A stretch of 64,000 bases of DNA, taken from contig NZ_LMRF01000001.1 of assembly GCF_001424755.1 (NCBI RefSeq), positions 708,169 through 772,168 of the forward strand, in the 5' to 3' direction. The notes under the pieces are model-generated. The model had not been told where the DNA came from and searched no databases. It saw only the letters and a program-made list of their open reading frames with translations. This DNA is from Marmoricola sp. Leaf446 (GTDB lineage Bacteria > Actinomycetota > Actinomycetes > Propionibacteriales > Nocardioidaceae). Below are positions 1 through 11,460 of this stretch, in pieces (position 1 is the first letter of the stretch; each line of letters starts with the position of its first letter). The translations under genes and the position numbers were made by a program.

Positions 1-2
1 AG

Positions 3-761
3 CTGCGCAGCCCCGCCGAGATCGACCAGATGCGGCCCGCCGGGCGCTTCGTGGCCGAGGTGCTGACCTCGCTGGTGGAGGAGGCCGACGTGGGCGTCAA
101 CCTGCTCGAGCTCGACGCCCTGGCGCACCGGATGATCCGCGAGCGTGGGGCGGAGTCGTGCTACATCGACTACCACCCCTCCTTCGGGGCGATGCCGTTC
201 GGCAAGGTGCTGTGCACGAGCGTCAACGACGCCGTGCTGCACGGCCTCCCGCACGACTACGTCCTGGCCGACGGGGACCTGCTGAGCGTCGACTTCGCCG
301 CGAGCGTCGACGGGTGGGTGGCCGACTCCGCGGTCAGCGTCGTGGTCGGTACGCCGGACCCGGCCGACCTCGCCCTCATCGACACCACCCAGCGCGCGCT
401 CGCCGCCGCCATCGAGGTGGCCCGGCCGGGCAACCGGCTCGGCGACATCGGCGCGGCCATCGGCGACGTGGCCCGCGGCGAGGGCCTCAGGATCAACCTG
501 CAGTTCGGCGGACACGGGGTCGGCCGGACGATGCACGGCGACCCGCACGTCGCCAACGACGGCCGGCCCGGACGCGGCTTCAAGCTGCGGCCCGGCCTGG
601 TCATCGCGATCGAGCCGTGGTTCCTGCAGACCACCGACGAGCTGCGCACCGACCCGGACGGCTGGACGCTGCGCAGCGCCGACGGCTCCCGGGGAGCCCA
701 CTCCGAGCACACCATCGCGATCACCCTGGACGAGCCGGTCGTGCTGACCGCCCGCGGCTGA
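3..761 (+). CDS. map: Methionine aminopeptidase type I, 5'-truncated by window edge
   Basis: Removes the initiator methionine from new proteins in the cytoplasm. The frame is open to the left edge, and the residues before the first internal ATG (LRSPAEIDQMRPAGR) match the usual MetAP N-terminal helix, so the true start lies outside the window. Counted from the ATG at 30, the pita-bread metal and substrate residues are all present: His71 (VLHGLP), Asp88, Asp99, His162 (GGHGVGR), Glu195 (AIEPW) and Glu226 (SEHT). Only the extreme N-terminus is missing. It converges on glgX, with a short hairpin at 777-791 between them. Family assignment is secure; which map paralogue this is cannot be told. Confidence 0.93.
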   Translation: MRSPAEIDQMRPAGRFVAEVLTSLVEEADVGVNLLELDALAHRMIRERGAESCYIDYHPSFGAMPFGKVLCTSVNDAVLHGLPHDYVLADGDLLSVDFAASVDGWVADSAVSVVVGTPDPADLALIDTTQRALAAAIEVARPGNRLGDIGAAIGDVARGEGLRINLQFGGHGVGRTMHGDPHVANDGRPGRGFKLRPGLVIAIEPWFLQTTDELRTDPDGWTLRSADGSRGAHSEHTIAITLDEPVVLTARG

Positions 762-776
762 CGCGGCGCCGCCCGA

Positions 777-791
777 GGTCGCCGGGCGACC
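777..791. terminator. Short hairpin between convergent map and glgX
   Basis: The 15 bases GGTCGCCGGGCGACC form a compact palindrome in the 39-nt gap between two convergent genes. There is no T-run. It may act as a weak bidirectional terminator; the evidence is position and symmetry only. Confidence 0.35.
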
Positions 792-800
792 GGGCCCCGG

Positions 801-2984
<2,184 letters not shown>

Positions 2985-2991
2985 AGGGGCG

Positions 2992-2997
2992 ATTATG
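2992..2997 (-). promoter_or_regulatory. -10 element CATAAT of leaderless glgX
   Basis: Read on the minus strand, CATAAT is followed by 7 nt and then the GTG at 2984. That is the spacing expected when transcription begins at the start codon. It supports the GTG start over the upstream ATG. Confidence 0.6.
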
Positions 2998-3094
2998 AGG
3001 CAGGTGTCGTGTTCGGCGCCGCCGGACGCCGAAACCGCCGCTCCTCTAGGGTCGGGGCGGGCCGGAGGGCGGTCCACGACGAGGAGGTACTGGC

Positions 3095-3874
3095 ATGGGT
3101 GAGTTCGTGCGGCTCGAGGTGGCCGACGGCGTGGGCACGCTGCGGCTGGACCGGCCGAAGATGAACGCGCTGAGCGTCCAGGTCCAGGAGGAGATCCGGG
3201 CCGCGGCGACCGAGGCGACCGAGCGCGACGACGTCAAGGCGGTCGTGGTCTACGGCGGCGAGCGGCTCTTCGCGGCCGGCGCCGACGTCAAGGAGATGGC
3301 CGACATGTCGCACACCGACATGGTCAAGCGCTCGGGCGCGCTGATCTCCTCGCTGTCGACGGTCGCCCGCATCCCCAAGCCCGTCGTGGCCGCCATCACC
3401 GGCTACGCCCTCGGTGGCGGCTGCGAGCTCGCCCTGTGCGCCGACGTGCGCTTCGCCGCCGACGACGCCGTGCTCGGCCAGCCCGAGGTGCTGCTCGGCA
3501 TCATCCCCGGCGCCGGCGGCACCCAGCGGCTGAGCCGTCTGGTCGGCCCCAGCAAGGCCAAGGACCTGATCTTCACCGGCCGGTTCGTGAAGGCCGACGA
3601 GGCGCTGGCGATCGGCCTGGTCGACCGGCTGTTCCCCAAGGACGAGGTCTACCAGGAGGCGCACGCCTGGGCCGCGCAGTTCGCGAACGCCGCGTCGTAC
3701 GCCCTGCGCGCGGCGAAGGAGGCGATCGACCGGGGCCTCGAGGTCGACCTCGAGACGGGGCTGGAGATCGAGCGCCAGCAGTTCGCCGCTCTCTTCGCCA
3801 CCGAGGACCGTGCCCTCGGCATGGGGTCGTTCGTTGAGAACGGGCCGGGCAAGGCCCGGTTCGTGGGACGCTGA
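3095..3874 (+). CDS. Enoyl-CoA hydratase/isomerase family protein
   Basis: Crotonase-fold enzyme of 259 residues, probably hydrating trans-2-enoyl-CoA in fatty acid beta-oxidation. The CoA/oxyanion-hole segments are visible: FAAGADVKEM near residue 67 and GYALGGGCELAL near 104. The catalytic-region segment GQPEVLLGIIPGAGGTQRL carries the conserved Glu near residues 128-132. The ATG at 3095 is preceded by AGGAGG at 3082-3087, and a TAGGGT hexamer at 3043-3048 may be its -10, so this gene has a normal leader. EtfBA lies just downstream; ETF accepts electrons from acyl-CoA dehydrogenases, so the context fits fatty-acid oxidation. Confidence 0.9.
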   Translation: MGEFVRLEVADGVGTLRLDRPKMNALSVQVQEEIRAAATEATERDDVKAVVVYGGERLFAAGADVKEMADMSHTDMVKRSGALISSLSTVARIPKPVVAAITGYALGGGCELALCADVRFAADDAVLGQPEVLLGIIPGAGGTQRLSRLVGPSKAKDLIFTGRFVKADEALAIGLVDRLFPKDEVYQEAHAWAAQFANAASYALRAAKEAIDRGLEVDLETGLEIERQQFAALFATEDRALGMGSFVENGPGKARFVGR

Positions 3875-3940
3875 CCCGTCCGGCCCCCGGGGCCGGTACG
3901 ACGCCGTTCCCGCCATCGCCCACCACCGCAGGAGCCCCCC

Positions 3941-4312
3941 GTGTCACCGAAGGCCAGGACCGACGAGTCCACCCCCCGCCGTACCTCCGCGCTCAGCCAG
4001 CACGCCGTGCGCACCCAGGTCGCCCGCGTCGTGCGGATCGTGTTCATCGTGCTCGCCGTCGTGCTGGCGCTCGGCGCCCTGCTCGTGGTGCTGCGCGACA
4101 GCGTCAACGAGCAGAACACCATCGTGAAGCTGGTGACCGACGTGGCCGAGGCGGTGTCGGGGCCGTTCAGCAAGGAGGACGGCATTTTCGACTTCGCCGG
4201 CAAGAACGCGGCCGCCAAGAACGCCCTGGTCAACTGGGGCATCGCGGCCGTCGTCTACCTGGTCCTGGGGCGGGTCCTGGCGGGTGTGATCGAGCCCAAG
4301 GGCAAGGCCTGA
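3941..4312 (+). CDS. Hypothetical membrane protein, 123 aa
   Basis: I do not recognise a named family. The protein has a basic cytoplasmic N-terminus, one strong hydrophobic helix (about residues 32-53, IVFIVLAVVLALGALLVVL), a polar middle (DSVNEQNTIVKLVTDVAEAV) and a second, weaker hydrophobic segment near 100-116, then ends in EPKGKA. GTG start with AGGAG about 8 nt upstream. It sits between an enoyl-CoA hydratase gene and etfB in the same direction but is probably not co-transcribed with etfB, which has its own upstream region. Confidence 0.8.
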   Translation: MSPKARTDESTPRRTSALSQHAVRTQVARVVRIVFIVLAVVLALGALLVVLRDSVNEQNTIVKLVTDVAEAVSGPFSKEDGIFDFAGKNAAAKNALVNWGIAAVVYLVLGRVLAGVIEPKGKA

Positions 4313-4366
4313 GGGTTGTGACTGACCCCACCCGAACGACCCCTCACCGCTCTCGCGACCGGTGGG

Positions 4367-4372
4367 TAACAT
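4367..4372 (+). promoter_or_regulatory. Putative -10 element TAACAT upstream of etfBA
   Basis: TAACAT lies 48 nt before the etfB ATG, giving a leader of about 40 nt that contains a GAGGAGGGG stretch and a small GGGCCC-type hairpin. No good -35 is visible. Assignment is by hexamer match and position only. Confidence 0.4.
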
Positions 4373-4420
4373 CGAGTCACACGTCCACCTGAGGAGGGGC
4401 CCCCACGGGCCGTTGCCACC

Positions 4421-5221
4421 ATGAACATCATCGTCTGTGTGAAGTACGTCCCCGACGCGACCGCCGACCGCCACTTCGAGTCCGACCACACGGTCGACCG
4501 CGCGGGTGTGCCGGGCCTGCTCTCCGAGCTCGACGAGTACGCCGTCGAGCAGGCGCTGCAGCTCAAGGAGAAGGCCGACGGCGAGGAGGTCACCGTGACC
4601 GCCCTGACCGTCGGCCCCGACGAGGCCGCCGACGCGATCAAGAAGGCGCTGCAGATGGGTGCCGACAAGGGCGTCCACGTCGTCGACGACGCGATCGCCG
4701 GCTCCGACTACGTCTCGACCTCGCTGGTCCTGGCCAAGGCCGTGGAGAAGCTGGGCGCCGAGACGCCGGTCGACCTGGTGATGTGCGGCATGGCCTCGAC
4801 CGACGCCTCCGGCTCGGTCGTCCCGGCGATGCTCGCCGAGCACCTCGACCTGCCCCAGGTCACCCTCGGCTCGGTCATCGAGCGCCAAGGCGACCAGGTC
4901 CGCATCAAGCGCGACGGCGACACCTCCACCGAGGTCATCGGCGCCACCACCCCGCTCGTGCTGTCGGTCACCGACCAGTCCGGCGAGGCGCGCTACCCCT
5001 CCTTCAAGGGGATCATGGCCGCGAAGAAGAAGCCGCTGGAGAGCTGGTCGCTCGCCGACATCGGCGTCGATGCCAGCGAGGTCGGGATCGAGGCGTCCTG
5101 GACGCTCGTGGAGAGCACCGAGGAGCGCCCGCCGCGCACGGCCGGCGAGATCGTGGCCGACGAGGACGGGTCGGGCGCCAAGGCGCTCGTCGACTTCCTC
5201 GCGTCCAAGAAGTTCATCTGA
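4421..5221 (+). CDS. etfB: Electron transfer flavoprotein beta subunit
   Basis: Forms the FAD/AMP-containing ETF heterodimer with EtfA and carries electrons from acyl-CoA dehydrogenases toward the quinone pool. The 266-residue protein opens with the typical MNIIVCVKYVPD and has the ETF-domain segments VTALTVGPDEAADAIKKALQMGAD and SVVPAMLAEHLDLPQVTL. The conserved RYPSFKGIMAAKKKPLE stretch near residue 190 is the usual EtfB recognition region. etfA follows 15 nt later, so the two form an operon. Confidence 0.96.
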   Translation: MNIIVCVKYVPDATADRHFESDHTVDRAGVPGLLSELDEYAVEQALQLKEKADGEEVTVTALTVGPDEAADAIKKALQMGADKGVHVVDDAIAGSDYVSTSLVLAKAVEKLGAETPVDLVMCGMASTDASGSVVPAMLAEHLDLPQVTLGSVIERQGDQVRIKRDGDTSTEVIGATTPLVLSVTDQSGEARYPSFKGIMAAKKKPLESWSLADIGVDASEVGIEASWTLVESTEERPPRTAGEIVADEDGSGAKALVDFLASKKFI

Positions 5222-5236
5222 GCAGGAGATAGGGAC

Positions 5237-6190
5237 ATGTCTGAAGTTCTGGTGCTCGTCGACCACGTCGACGGCAAGGTCCGCAAGCCCACGCTCGAGC
5301 TGCTCACCATCGCGCGCCGCCTCGGTGAGCCCTCCGCGGTCTTCATCGGCGACGCCGGTGCGGCCGACGGGGTCGCCGAGACCGTGAAGAAGTACGGCGC
5401 CGAGAAGGTCTACGTCGTCGACGACGCCGAGATCAAGGGCTATCTCGTGGCCCCCAAGGCCGAGGTGCTGCAGCAGCTGGTCGAGAAGACCTCCGCCGCG
5501 GCGGTGCTGATCCCCTCCTCCGCCGAGGGCAAGGAGGTCGGGGCCCGCCTGGCCGTCAAGACCAAGTCGGGCCTGATCACCGACGCCGTCGACGTGCAGG
5601 AGGGTCCGGTCACCACGCAGTCGGTCTTCGCCGGCAACTACACCGTGCAGGCCAAGATCACCCAGGGCACGCCGATCATCACGGTCAAGCCCAACTCGGC
5701 CGCCCCCGAGGAGGCCGCCGGTGCCGGCACGGTCGAGCAGTTCGCCCCGTCGATCTCCGACTCGGCCAAGAAGGCCAAGATCGTGGCCTCCCAGGCCCGC
5801 AAGGCCTCGGGTCGTCCCGAGCTGACCGAGGCCGCGATCGTGGTCTCCGGCGGTCGTGGCACCGGTGGCAACTTCGAGGAGGTCGAGGGCTTCGCCGACT
5901 CGCTGGGTGCCGCCGTCGGCGCCTCGCGCGCCGCCGTCGACTCCGGCTGGAAGCCTCACGCCTTCCAGGTCGGCCAGACCGGCAAGGTCGTCAGCCCGCA
6001 GCTCTACGTCGCCAACGGCATCTCCGGTGCGATCCAGCACCGCGCCGGCATGCAGACCTCCAAGACGATCATCGCGGTCAACAAGGACGACGAGGCGCCG
6101 ATCTTCGAGCTCGTCGACTTCGGCGTGGTGGGCGACCTCCACACCGTCCTCCCCGCCGCGACCGAGGAGATCACCAAGCGCAAGGGCTGA
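5237..6190 (+). CDS. etfA: Electron transfer flavoprotein alpha subunit
   Basis: Partner of EtfB; its C-terminal domain binds FAD. The 317-residue protein has an N-terminal ETF fold ([15 protein letters not shown]) and the EtfA C-terminal FAD signature, visible as [10 protein letters not shown] near residue 206, [20 protein letters not shown] near 246 and [20 protein letters not shown] just after it. A GGAG sequence precedes the ATG. It converges on the response regulator at 6293, with a long imperfect inverted repeat between them (6204-6268). Confidence 0.96.
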   Translation: MSEVLVLVDHVDGKVRKPTLELLTIARRLGEPSAVFIGDAGAADGVAETVKKYGAEKVYVVDDAEIKGYLVAPKAEVLQQLVEKTSAAAVLIPSSAEGKEVGARLAVKTKSGLITDAVDVQEGPVTTQSVFAGNYTVQAKITQGTPIITVKPNSAAPEEAAGAGTVEQFAPSISDSAKKAKIVASQARKASGRPELTEAAIVVSGGRGTGGNFEEVEGFADSLGAAVGASRAAVDSGWKPHAFQVGQTGKVVSPQLYVANGISGAIQHRAGMQTSKTIIAVNKDDEAPIFELVDFGVVGDLHTVLPAATEEITKRKG

Positions 6191-6203
6191 GCCCTTCCGC
6201 TCG

Positions 6204-6268
6204 ACGTCACGGGACGTCGTACGACCTGGTCGCCTCGGTGACCGGTCCGTACGGCGTCCCGTCGACGT
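6204..6268. terminator. Long imperfect inverted repeat between etfA and the response regulator
   Basis: The arm at 6204-6222 pairs with 6249-6268 with one G-U type mismatch and one bulged base, enclosing a 26-nt loop that holds a smaller GGTC/GACC hairpin. Lying between convergent genes, it is probably a bidirectional terminator. No T-run is present. Confidence 0.5.
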
Positions 6269-6292
6269 TCGCGCGGCAGGTGATCAGGACGG

Positions 6293-6952
6293 TCAGGACC
6301 AGGACGCCCGCGCGGCCAGGGCCACCGCCTCGCGCTGCGAGGACACGTCGAGCTTGCGCAGGATCGCCCGCACCTGGGAGCGCACCGTCGCCTCCGAGAC
6401 GTGGCCGGCGACCGCGATCTCCCGGACCGAGCTGCCGGCGAGCAGCGACCGCAGCACGTGGGCCTCACGCGTGGACAGGTCCTCGAGCGGGGCGAGTGTC
6501 GCCCGGCGCCGGCGCTCGGCCGAGCGGGCCTGCGCGATCAGCCGGTCGCGGTCCTGGAGCGTCATCAGCGACCCGCCCCGCGCGACGGCGAGCACGCCCT
6601 CGACCAGCTCGTCCAGCGGACGCTCCTTGGCGATGAACCCGGAGGCCCCGCGTGCCAGTGCCGTGCCGATCTTCTCCTCCTCGCGCGTCGCCGAGACGAC
6701 CACGACGGTGGCGCCGAGGGCCACCAGGGGCGGCACCAGGTCGGCCCCGTCGCCCAGGGCGCCGAGGTCGAGGTCGAGCAGCACCACGTCGGGCCCGAGC
6801 GCCCGGACGTCGTCCAGCAGGCGTGCCGGGTCGCGCAGCGTGGGCACCGTGCAGGCCACCCCACGCGAGCGGAGCGCGAAGGCGAGGGCGTGGGTGAGCA
6901 GGGGGTGGTCGTCGATCATGACGACCTGGGTGGGCGCCCACCCTTCGCTCAT
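6293..6952 (-). CDS. NarL/FixJ-family response regulator
   Basis: Two-component DNA-binding regulator of 219 residues. The receiver domain has acidic residues Asp14-Asp15 (VVMIDDHP), phospho-acceptor Asp60 ([10 protein letters not shown]) and Lys109 (GFIAKERP). The C-terminus is a LuxR-type helix-turn-helix ([15 protein letters not shown]...[19 protein letters not shown]) from about residue 155. The ATG at 6952 overlaps the stop of the upstream kinase-like gene as ATGA, so the pair is translationally coupled. A longer reading from 7069 would run through that kinase gene and is rejected. Target genes are unknown. Confidence 0.93.
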   Translation of the reverse strand: MSEGWAPTQVVMIDDHPLLTHALAFALRSRGVACTVPTLRDPARLLDDVRALGPDVVLLDLDLGALGDGADLVPPLVALGATVVVVSATREEEKIGTALARGASGFIAKERPLDELVEGVLAVARGGSLMTLQDRDRLIAQARSAERRRRATLAPLEDLSTREAHVLRSLLAGSSVREIAVAGHVSEATVRSQVRAILRKLDVSSQREAVALAARASWS

Positions 6953-8505
6953 CGGCCCGCCCGGCTGACCGCGACGTGGTGCTGGCCCGAGGGCGCCGTG
7001 CGCTGGTGCGGGACGCGGTGGGTGACCGTGGTCGCACCGGGTGCGCGCAGGGCGGGCGGCGGCGGGCACATCGGGATGAGGAGGTGCACGACGCCGGCAC
7101 CCTCGTCGTGCTCCAGCGAGCCGCTCTGGCGTTGCATGAGGACGGCTGCCCGCAGGTGGGGTGCGACGGTGACGGCGCCCGTCGACCGCTCGTGGCGCGC
7201 GCGTGCGGACCCGCGCACGGTGACCGAGATGCGGGCCACCGCACGGTCGTGGGTCGCCGTCACCTCGACGCGCCCGCCGGCGGCCCCGCGGTGGCTGGCC
7301 TGGAGCACGTCGTGCAGCGCCGACTCGAGATCGACGAGCTGGCCCAGGACGACGAGCGGAGGGACGTCCACCACCACGTCTGCGCCGCGCGAGCGGGCGG
7401 CACGGGCGGCGCGGCCGACGACGAGGTCGAGGGCGACCGGGCCGCCCCCCAGCGCGACGCGGTGCCGACGCAACGTGTCGTCCAGCGAGGAGATCTCGGC
7501 CAGTGCTGCCCGCCGGAGGTCGGCCGTGGGATCACGGTCCTCGGACGCGTCCGGGGTGGGCCCGCTGGCCCAGATCTGGACCGCCGCCCGCAACCCCGCG
7601 AGCGTCCCGCGGGCGTGGTGGGACAGGCTGCGCTCCTGCTGCTGCAGCAGGGCGAGGTCGTCCCGTGTCCGCAGCAGGTCGGTCTCGAGCTGGGCTGCCC
7701 GGTGCACCTCGGCCCGGACCGACGAACGCAGGTCGCCGTGCGCCATCAGCGCCGCGGTCGCGGCGAGGGCCGCGATCACCAGCAGGGCGGCGGTGGCCCC
7801 AGGACCGGGCACCCGCGGGTCCGCGACGACCAGCACCTCGGTCACCCCCATGAGGAGCAGCGAGGGCGTCAGCGCCCCGGCCCAGGGGTGACTGCGGGCG
7901 CGGCGGGCGGCGTACCACGCGGAGGCGGCCCAGACCGCGGCCATCAGGACGCCGACGCCGCGCAGCAGGGCCGGCATGGCCCCCGGCCACCAGGCGGCGG
8001 TGGAGGCGAGCACGACGGGGACCGCCAGCAGGACGGACGCGGCGCCGACCGTCGCCAGCGTGCCGCCCGGACGCGCGAGCGCGCGCACGAGCAGGACGAC
8101 GACGGCCAGCGCGACGCAGGCACGGCCGAGACCGACGGCGGTCAGCGCCGCCGGTGAGGAGCTCGCGGTGTCCAGCGAGGTGTGGCTCCAGAGGTGGAGC
8201 GGCATCAGCACCAGGCCGAACAGGGCGGTGACGCGGGCCCGGGCCCGGACCTCCGGCAGTCGGGTGAGCAGGTGCTGGGCGTGACGCAGGCACGCGGCCA
8301 CCAGGAGCAGGCCGGCGGCCACGACGATGGCCACCGTGTTGTGGGAGCGGACCACCTCCGCCGGCACGAGAGCGTGGATGGCGAGGGCCAGTCCCACGGC
8401 GAGGGCCGTGGCCGGGAGCACGAGCAGGTCGCGGCGCCAGGAGTGCTCGCGGGCAGCAGCAGGTCCGGGCTCCCGAGTCGTGTCCACCGGGGGAATATGA
8501 GTCAT
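6949..8505 (-). CDS. Multi-TM histidine-kinase-like sensor with degenerate ATPase domain
   Basis: Likely sensor partner of the response regulator it overlaps (ATGA). The 518-residue protein has about eight membrane helices in its first 270 residues, then a helical linker and an H-box-like LSHHARGTLAGLRAAV near residue 305. The region where HATPase_c should lie (about 370-470) lacks a recognisable N-box Asn (ALHDVLQASHRGAAGGRVEV instead of an N-x3-N pattern) and shows no clear DxGxG or GxGxG loop. It may therefore be an atypical kinase, a phosphatase-only partner or a fast-diverging family. ATG at 8505; translation could also start upstream in the same open frame. Confidence 0.75.
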   Translation of the reverse strand: MTHIPPVDTTREPGPAAAREHSWRRDLLVLPATALAVGLALAIHALVPAEVVRSHNTVAIVVAAGLLLVAACLRHAQHLLTRLPEVRARARVTALFGLVLMPLHLWSHTSLDTASSSPAALTAVGLGRACVALAVVVLLVRALARPGGTLATVGAASVLLAVPVVLASTAAWWPGAMPALLRGVGVLMAAVWAASAWYAARRARSHPWAGALTPSLLLMGVTEVLVVADPRVPGPGATAALLVIAALAATAALMAHGDLRSSVRAEVHRAAQLETDLLRTRDDLALLQQQERSLSHHARGTLAGLRAAVQIWASGPTPDASEDRDPTADLRRAALAEISSLDDTLRRHRVALGGGPVALDLVVGRAARAARSRGADVVVDVPPLVVLGQLVDLESALHDVLQASHRGAAGGRVEVTATHDRAVARISVTVRGSARARHERSTGAVTVAPHLRAAVLMQRQSGSLEHDEGAGVVHLLIPMCPPPPALRAPGATTVTHRVPHQRTAPSGQHHVAVSRAGR

Positions 8506-8729
8506 CCCGGAGCATCGCGCAACGAGGTCCGTCGAACGTGTCGCACCGTGGCGGAGGGTGTCTCGACAGGCGGTCAGCAGGGTCGCGAGGAAGTCTGGGA
8601 TGTCGCAAAGGTCCGCACGAAATGCAGAGACTGGGGAGATTTGTACGGGCCTGTCGCCGGCGGGACCGGCTCGTCGAACAGGATGTCGGGCCGACCAGCT
8701 GTCTAGTCCGGTCGCACCACCGACGCGGG

Positions 8730-9095
8730 TCAGCCGCGGAGGGTGCGGCGCACCAGCTCCAGCACCTCGTCGTCGGCCAGGCCCAGTCCACGGGCCTGGC
8801 CGACGTACGTCGTGGCGGCCTCGCGTGCTGCCCGCTCCACCCCGCCGCCGGTGACGACGCTGCCGGCCCGGCCTCGGGTCTCGATCAGGCCGAGCGCCTC
8901 GAGCTCCTTGTAGGCGCGCGCCACCGTGCCCGGCGCCAGCCCCAGCGTCTCCGCCAGCCGCCGCACGGGCGGCAGCCGGGTGCCCGGTCGCAGGGTGCCG
9001 TCGTCGACCTGCGCACGGACCGCTTCGCGCACCTGCTCGTACGGCGGCTCGGGGGCGCCCGGGTCGAGCCGGACGACGACGTCGGGACTGCTCAC
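8730..9095 (-). CDS. GntR-family (YtrA-like) transcriptional regulator
   Basis: Short 121-residue GntR repressor. The winged helix-turn-helix covers about residues 18-78 (YEQVREAVRAQVDDGTLRPG, then LPPVRRLAETLGLAPGTVAR and AYKELEALGLIETRG). Only a short helical tail follows, which is typical of the YtrA subfamily and too small for a FadR/HutC effector domain. GTG start preceded by GGAGG. It is divergent from the cysteine desulfurase gene, and 224 nt separate it from the kinase-like gene downstream. YtrA-type regulators often control a neighbouring membrane system; the kinase-like protein would be the local candidate, but that is a guess. Confidence 0.88.
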   Translation of the reverse strand: MSSPDVVVRLDPGAPEPPYEQVREAVRAQVDDGTLRPGTRLPPVRRLAETLGLAPGTVARAYKELEALGLIETRGRAGSVVTGGGVERAAREAATTYVGQARGLGLADDEVLELVRRTLRG

Positions 9096-9148
9096 GGGGC
9101 TGCCTCCAGGGTCGGCGGACGCCGCACCGGGCGCCCTGGACCGGCGCG

Positions 9149-9154
9149 TAGGCT
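9149..9154 (+). promoter_or_regulatory. -10 element TAGGCT upstream of cysteine desulfurase
   Basis: TAGGCT is followed by 9 nt and the ATG at 9164, which predicts a leaderless or nearly leaderless transcript for the three-gene operon. Confidence 0.5.
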
Positions 9155-9163
9155 TGGCCGGCG

Positions 9164-10357
9164 ATGACCGTATACCTCGACCACGCGGCGACCACGCCGA
9201 TCCTCCCCGAAGCCGCCGCCGCGATGGTCGCGGAGCTGACGCGGGTCGGCAACGCCTCCTCGCTGCACGCCTCGGGGCGCGCCGCCCGCCGGGTCGTCGA
9301 GGAGTCGCGGGAGCGGGTCGCCCGCGCGCTGGGGTGCCGTCCCGGCGAGGTGGTCTTCACCTCCGGCGGCACCGAGTCGGACAACCTCGCCGTCAAGGGC
9401 CTCTACTGGGCCCGCCGCGCCGAGGACCCCCGCCGGGTCCGGATCCTCTCGACCCCCGTGGAGCACCACGCCGTGCTCGACCCGCTGCACTGGCTGGCCG
9501 GCGAGGGCGCGGCGGTCGAGCACGTCGCGGTGGACCGCCTCGGTCGGCTCGACCTCGACGCGTTCCGGGCGGCCGTGGAGTCCGATCCGGCCAGCGTGGC
9601 GCTGGTCAGCGTGATGTGGGCCAACAACGAGGTCGGCACGGTGCAGCCGGTCGCCGAGGTCGCCGAGATCGCCCACGCCCACGGCATCCCCGTCCACACC
9701 GACGCGGTGCAGGCCCTGGGGCAGCTCCCGGTCGACTTCGCCGCCAGCGGGGTCGACGCGCTGACGGTCACCGGGCACAAGGCCGGCGGTCCCTACGGCG
9801 TCGGCGCCCTCGTCGTACGCCGTGAGCTGGAGCCGACCGCGCTGCTCCACGGCGGCGGCCAGGAGCGCGACATCCGCTCCGGCACCATCGACCCGCCGGC
9901 CGTGGCCGGCTTCGCGGTCGCCTGCGAGCTCGCCGTGCAGCGTCAGCCCGCCCTGGCCGCCCGGCTGACCACGCTGCGCGACCGGCTGGTGGCCGGCGTG
10001 CTGAGCGAGGTGCCCGACGCCGTGCTCAACGGCGACCCCGCCGGCCGGTTGCCCGGCAACGTCCACCTCGCCTTCCCCGGCTGCGAGGGCGACTCGCTGC
10101 TGATGCTGCTCGACGCCCACGGCATCGAGTGCTCGACCGGGTCGGCCTGCGACGCCGGCGTGCCGCAGGCCTCCCACGTGCTGATCGCGATGGGCCACGA
10201 CGCGCAGTTCGCGCGCTCCTCGCTCCGTTTCTCCCTCGGCCACACCAGCACCGACGGCGACGTCGAGGCGGTGGTGGCCGCGGTGGCCGCCGCCGTCGAG
10301 CGGGCGCGCGGCGCCGCGCTCGTCTCCCGCGCCCCGGCCCGGTCCGGCCGGCGATGA
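9164..10357 (+). CDS. Cysteine desulfurase (NifS/IscS-like, class V aminotransferase)
   Basis: PLP enzyme that moves sulfur from cysteine to acceptor proteins as a persulfide. The 397-residue sequence has YLDHAATTP at the N-terminus, [14 protein letters not shown] near residue 67, the PLP-lysine region [16 protein letters not shown] near 200, and the active-site Cys loop [18 protein letters not shown] near 325. The next gene, mnmA, overlaps by ATGA, so the sulfur is probably meant for 2-thiouridine formation in tRNA. It heads a tight operon of three genes. Confidence 0.95.
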   Translation: MTVYLDHAATTPILPEAAAAMVAELTRVGNASSLHASGRAARRVVEESRERVARALGCRPGEVVFTSGGTESDNLAVKGLYWARRAEDPRRVRILSTPVEHHAVLDPLHWLAGEGAAVEHVAVDRLGRLDLDAFRAAVESDPASVALVSVMWANNEVGTVQPVAEVAEIAHAHGIPVHTDAVQALGQLPVDFAASGVDALTVTGHKAGGPYGVGALVVRRELEPTALLHGGGQERDIRSGTIDPPAVAGFAVACELAVQRQPALAARLTTLRDRLVAGVLSEVPDAVLNGDPAGRLPGNVHLAFPGCEGDSLLMLLDAHGIECSTGSACDAGVPQASHVLIAMGHDAQFARSSLRFSLGHTSTDGDVEAVVAAVAAAVERARGAALVSRAPARSGRR

Positions 10358-11460
10358 AGGTCCTGGCCGCGATGTCGGGCGGGGTCGACTCCGCCGTCGC
10401 CGCCGCCCGGGCCCACGAGCAGGGCCACGACGTCACCGGCGTCCACCTCGCGCTGTCGCGCAACCCGCAGAGCTACCGCTCCGGTGCCCGTGGCTGCTGC
10501 ACCATCGAGGACGCCACCGACGCCCGACGCGCCGCCGACGTGATCGGCATCCCGTTCTACGTCTGGGACCTCAGCGACCGCTTCCACGAGGACGTCGTGG
10601 AGGACTTCGTCGAGGAGTACGCCGAGGGCCGCACCCCCAACCCGTGCCTGCGCTGCAACGAGCGGATCAAGTTCGCCGCCGTGCTCGACCGCGGCCTGGC
10701 GCTCGGCTTCGACGCGGTGGCCACCGGCCACTACGCCCGCCTGCTCCCGGGGTCCGACGGCGAGGTCGAGCTGCACCGGGCCGCCGACGGGGCCAAGGAC
10801 CAGAGCTACGTCCTCGGCGTGCTCACCCAGGACCAGCTCGCCCACGCCCTGTTCCCGCTCGGCGACACCCCCAAGGAGCAGGTGCGCGAGGAGGCCGCCC
10901 GCCGCGGGCTGCTCGTCGCGGACAAGCCCGACAGCCACGACGTGTGCTTCATCAGCGACGGCGACACCGGCGGCTGGCTGGCCGAGAAGCTCGCCGACCG
11001 CGGGGTCAACGCGGGCGGCGACATCGTCGGTCGCGACGGCGAGCTGCTGGGCCGCCACGAGGGGTCCTGGCGCTACACCGTGGGTCAGCGCAAGGGGCTG
11101 CGGCTCGGCACGCCCGCCCCCGACGGCCGCCCGCGCTACGTGCTCGACATCGAGCCGGTCTCCGGCACCGTCACCGTCGGTCCCCGCGAGTCGCTCGCCG
11201 TGGACGGCCTCGAGGGCGCCCGGCCCCGCTGGTGCGGCGCGGCGCCCACCGGACCGCTGGAGTGCACCGTGCAGCTGCGGGCCCACGGCGCGCCCCACCG
11301 CGCGGTGGTGCTGTCCGACGGCGACCGCGTCGAGGTCCGGCTCTCCGACCCGGCCGACGGCATCGCGCCCGGCCAGGCGGTCGTGGTCTACGACGGCACC
11401 CGTGTGGTCGGTTCGGCCACGATCGAGACCACCCGCAGCGTCGCCGGCCGGTCCGCGTGA
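10354..11460 (+). CDS. mnmA: tRNA-specific 2-thiouridylase MnmA
   Basis: Thiolates U34 of the Glu, Gln and Lys tRNAs using ATP and persulfide sulfur. The 368-residue protein shows the PP-loop [13 protein letters not shown] at residues 7-19, the first catalytic Cys in [12 protein letters not shown] near 93 and the second in [14 protein letters not shown] near 197. GQRKGLRLG near 250 is also a family hallmark. The ATG at 10354 overlaps the desulfurase stop (ATGA) and the gene ends in GTGA shared with the next gene, so translation is coupled through the operon. Confidence 0.97.
   Translation: MKVLAAMSGGVDSAVAAARAHEQGHDVTGVHLALSRNPQSYRSGARGCCTIEDATDARRAADVIGIPFYVWDLSDRFHEDVVEDFVEEYAEGRTPNPCLRCNERIKFAAVLDRGLALGFDAVATGHYARLLPGSDGEVELHRAADGAKDQSYVLGVLTQDQLAHALFPLGDTPKEQVREEAARRGLLVADKPDSHDVCFISDGDTGGWLAEKLADRGVNAGGDIVGRDGELLGRHEGSWRYTVGQRKGLRLGTPAPDGRPRYVLDIEPVSGTVTVGPRESLAVDGLEGARPRWCGAAPTGPLECTVQLRAHGAPHRAVVLSDGDRVEVRLSDPADGIAPGQAVVVYDGTRVVGSATIETTRSVAGRSA

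Noticed and set aside
6949-9396. An 815-residue reading of the kinase-like gene starting near 9396
   Set aside because: It would run through the GntR gene and its intergenic region with non-coding composition; the ATG at 8505 directly precedes the membrane domain.
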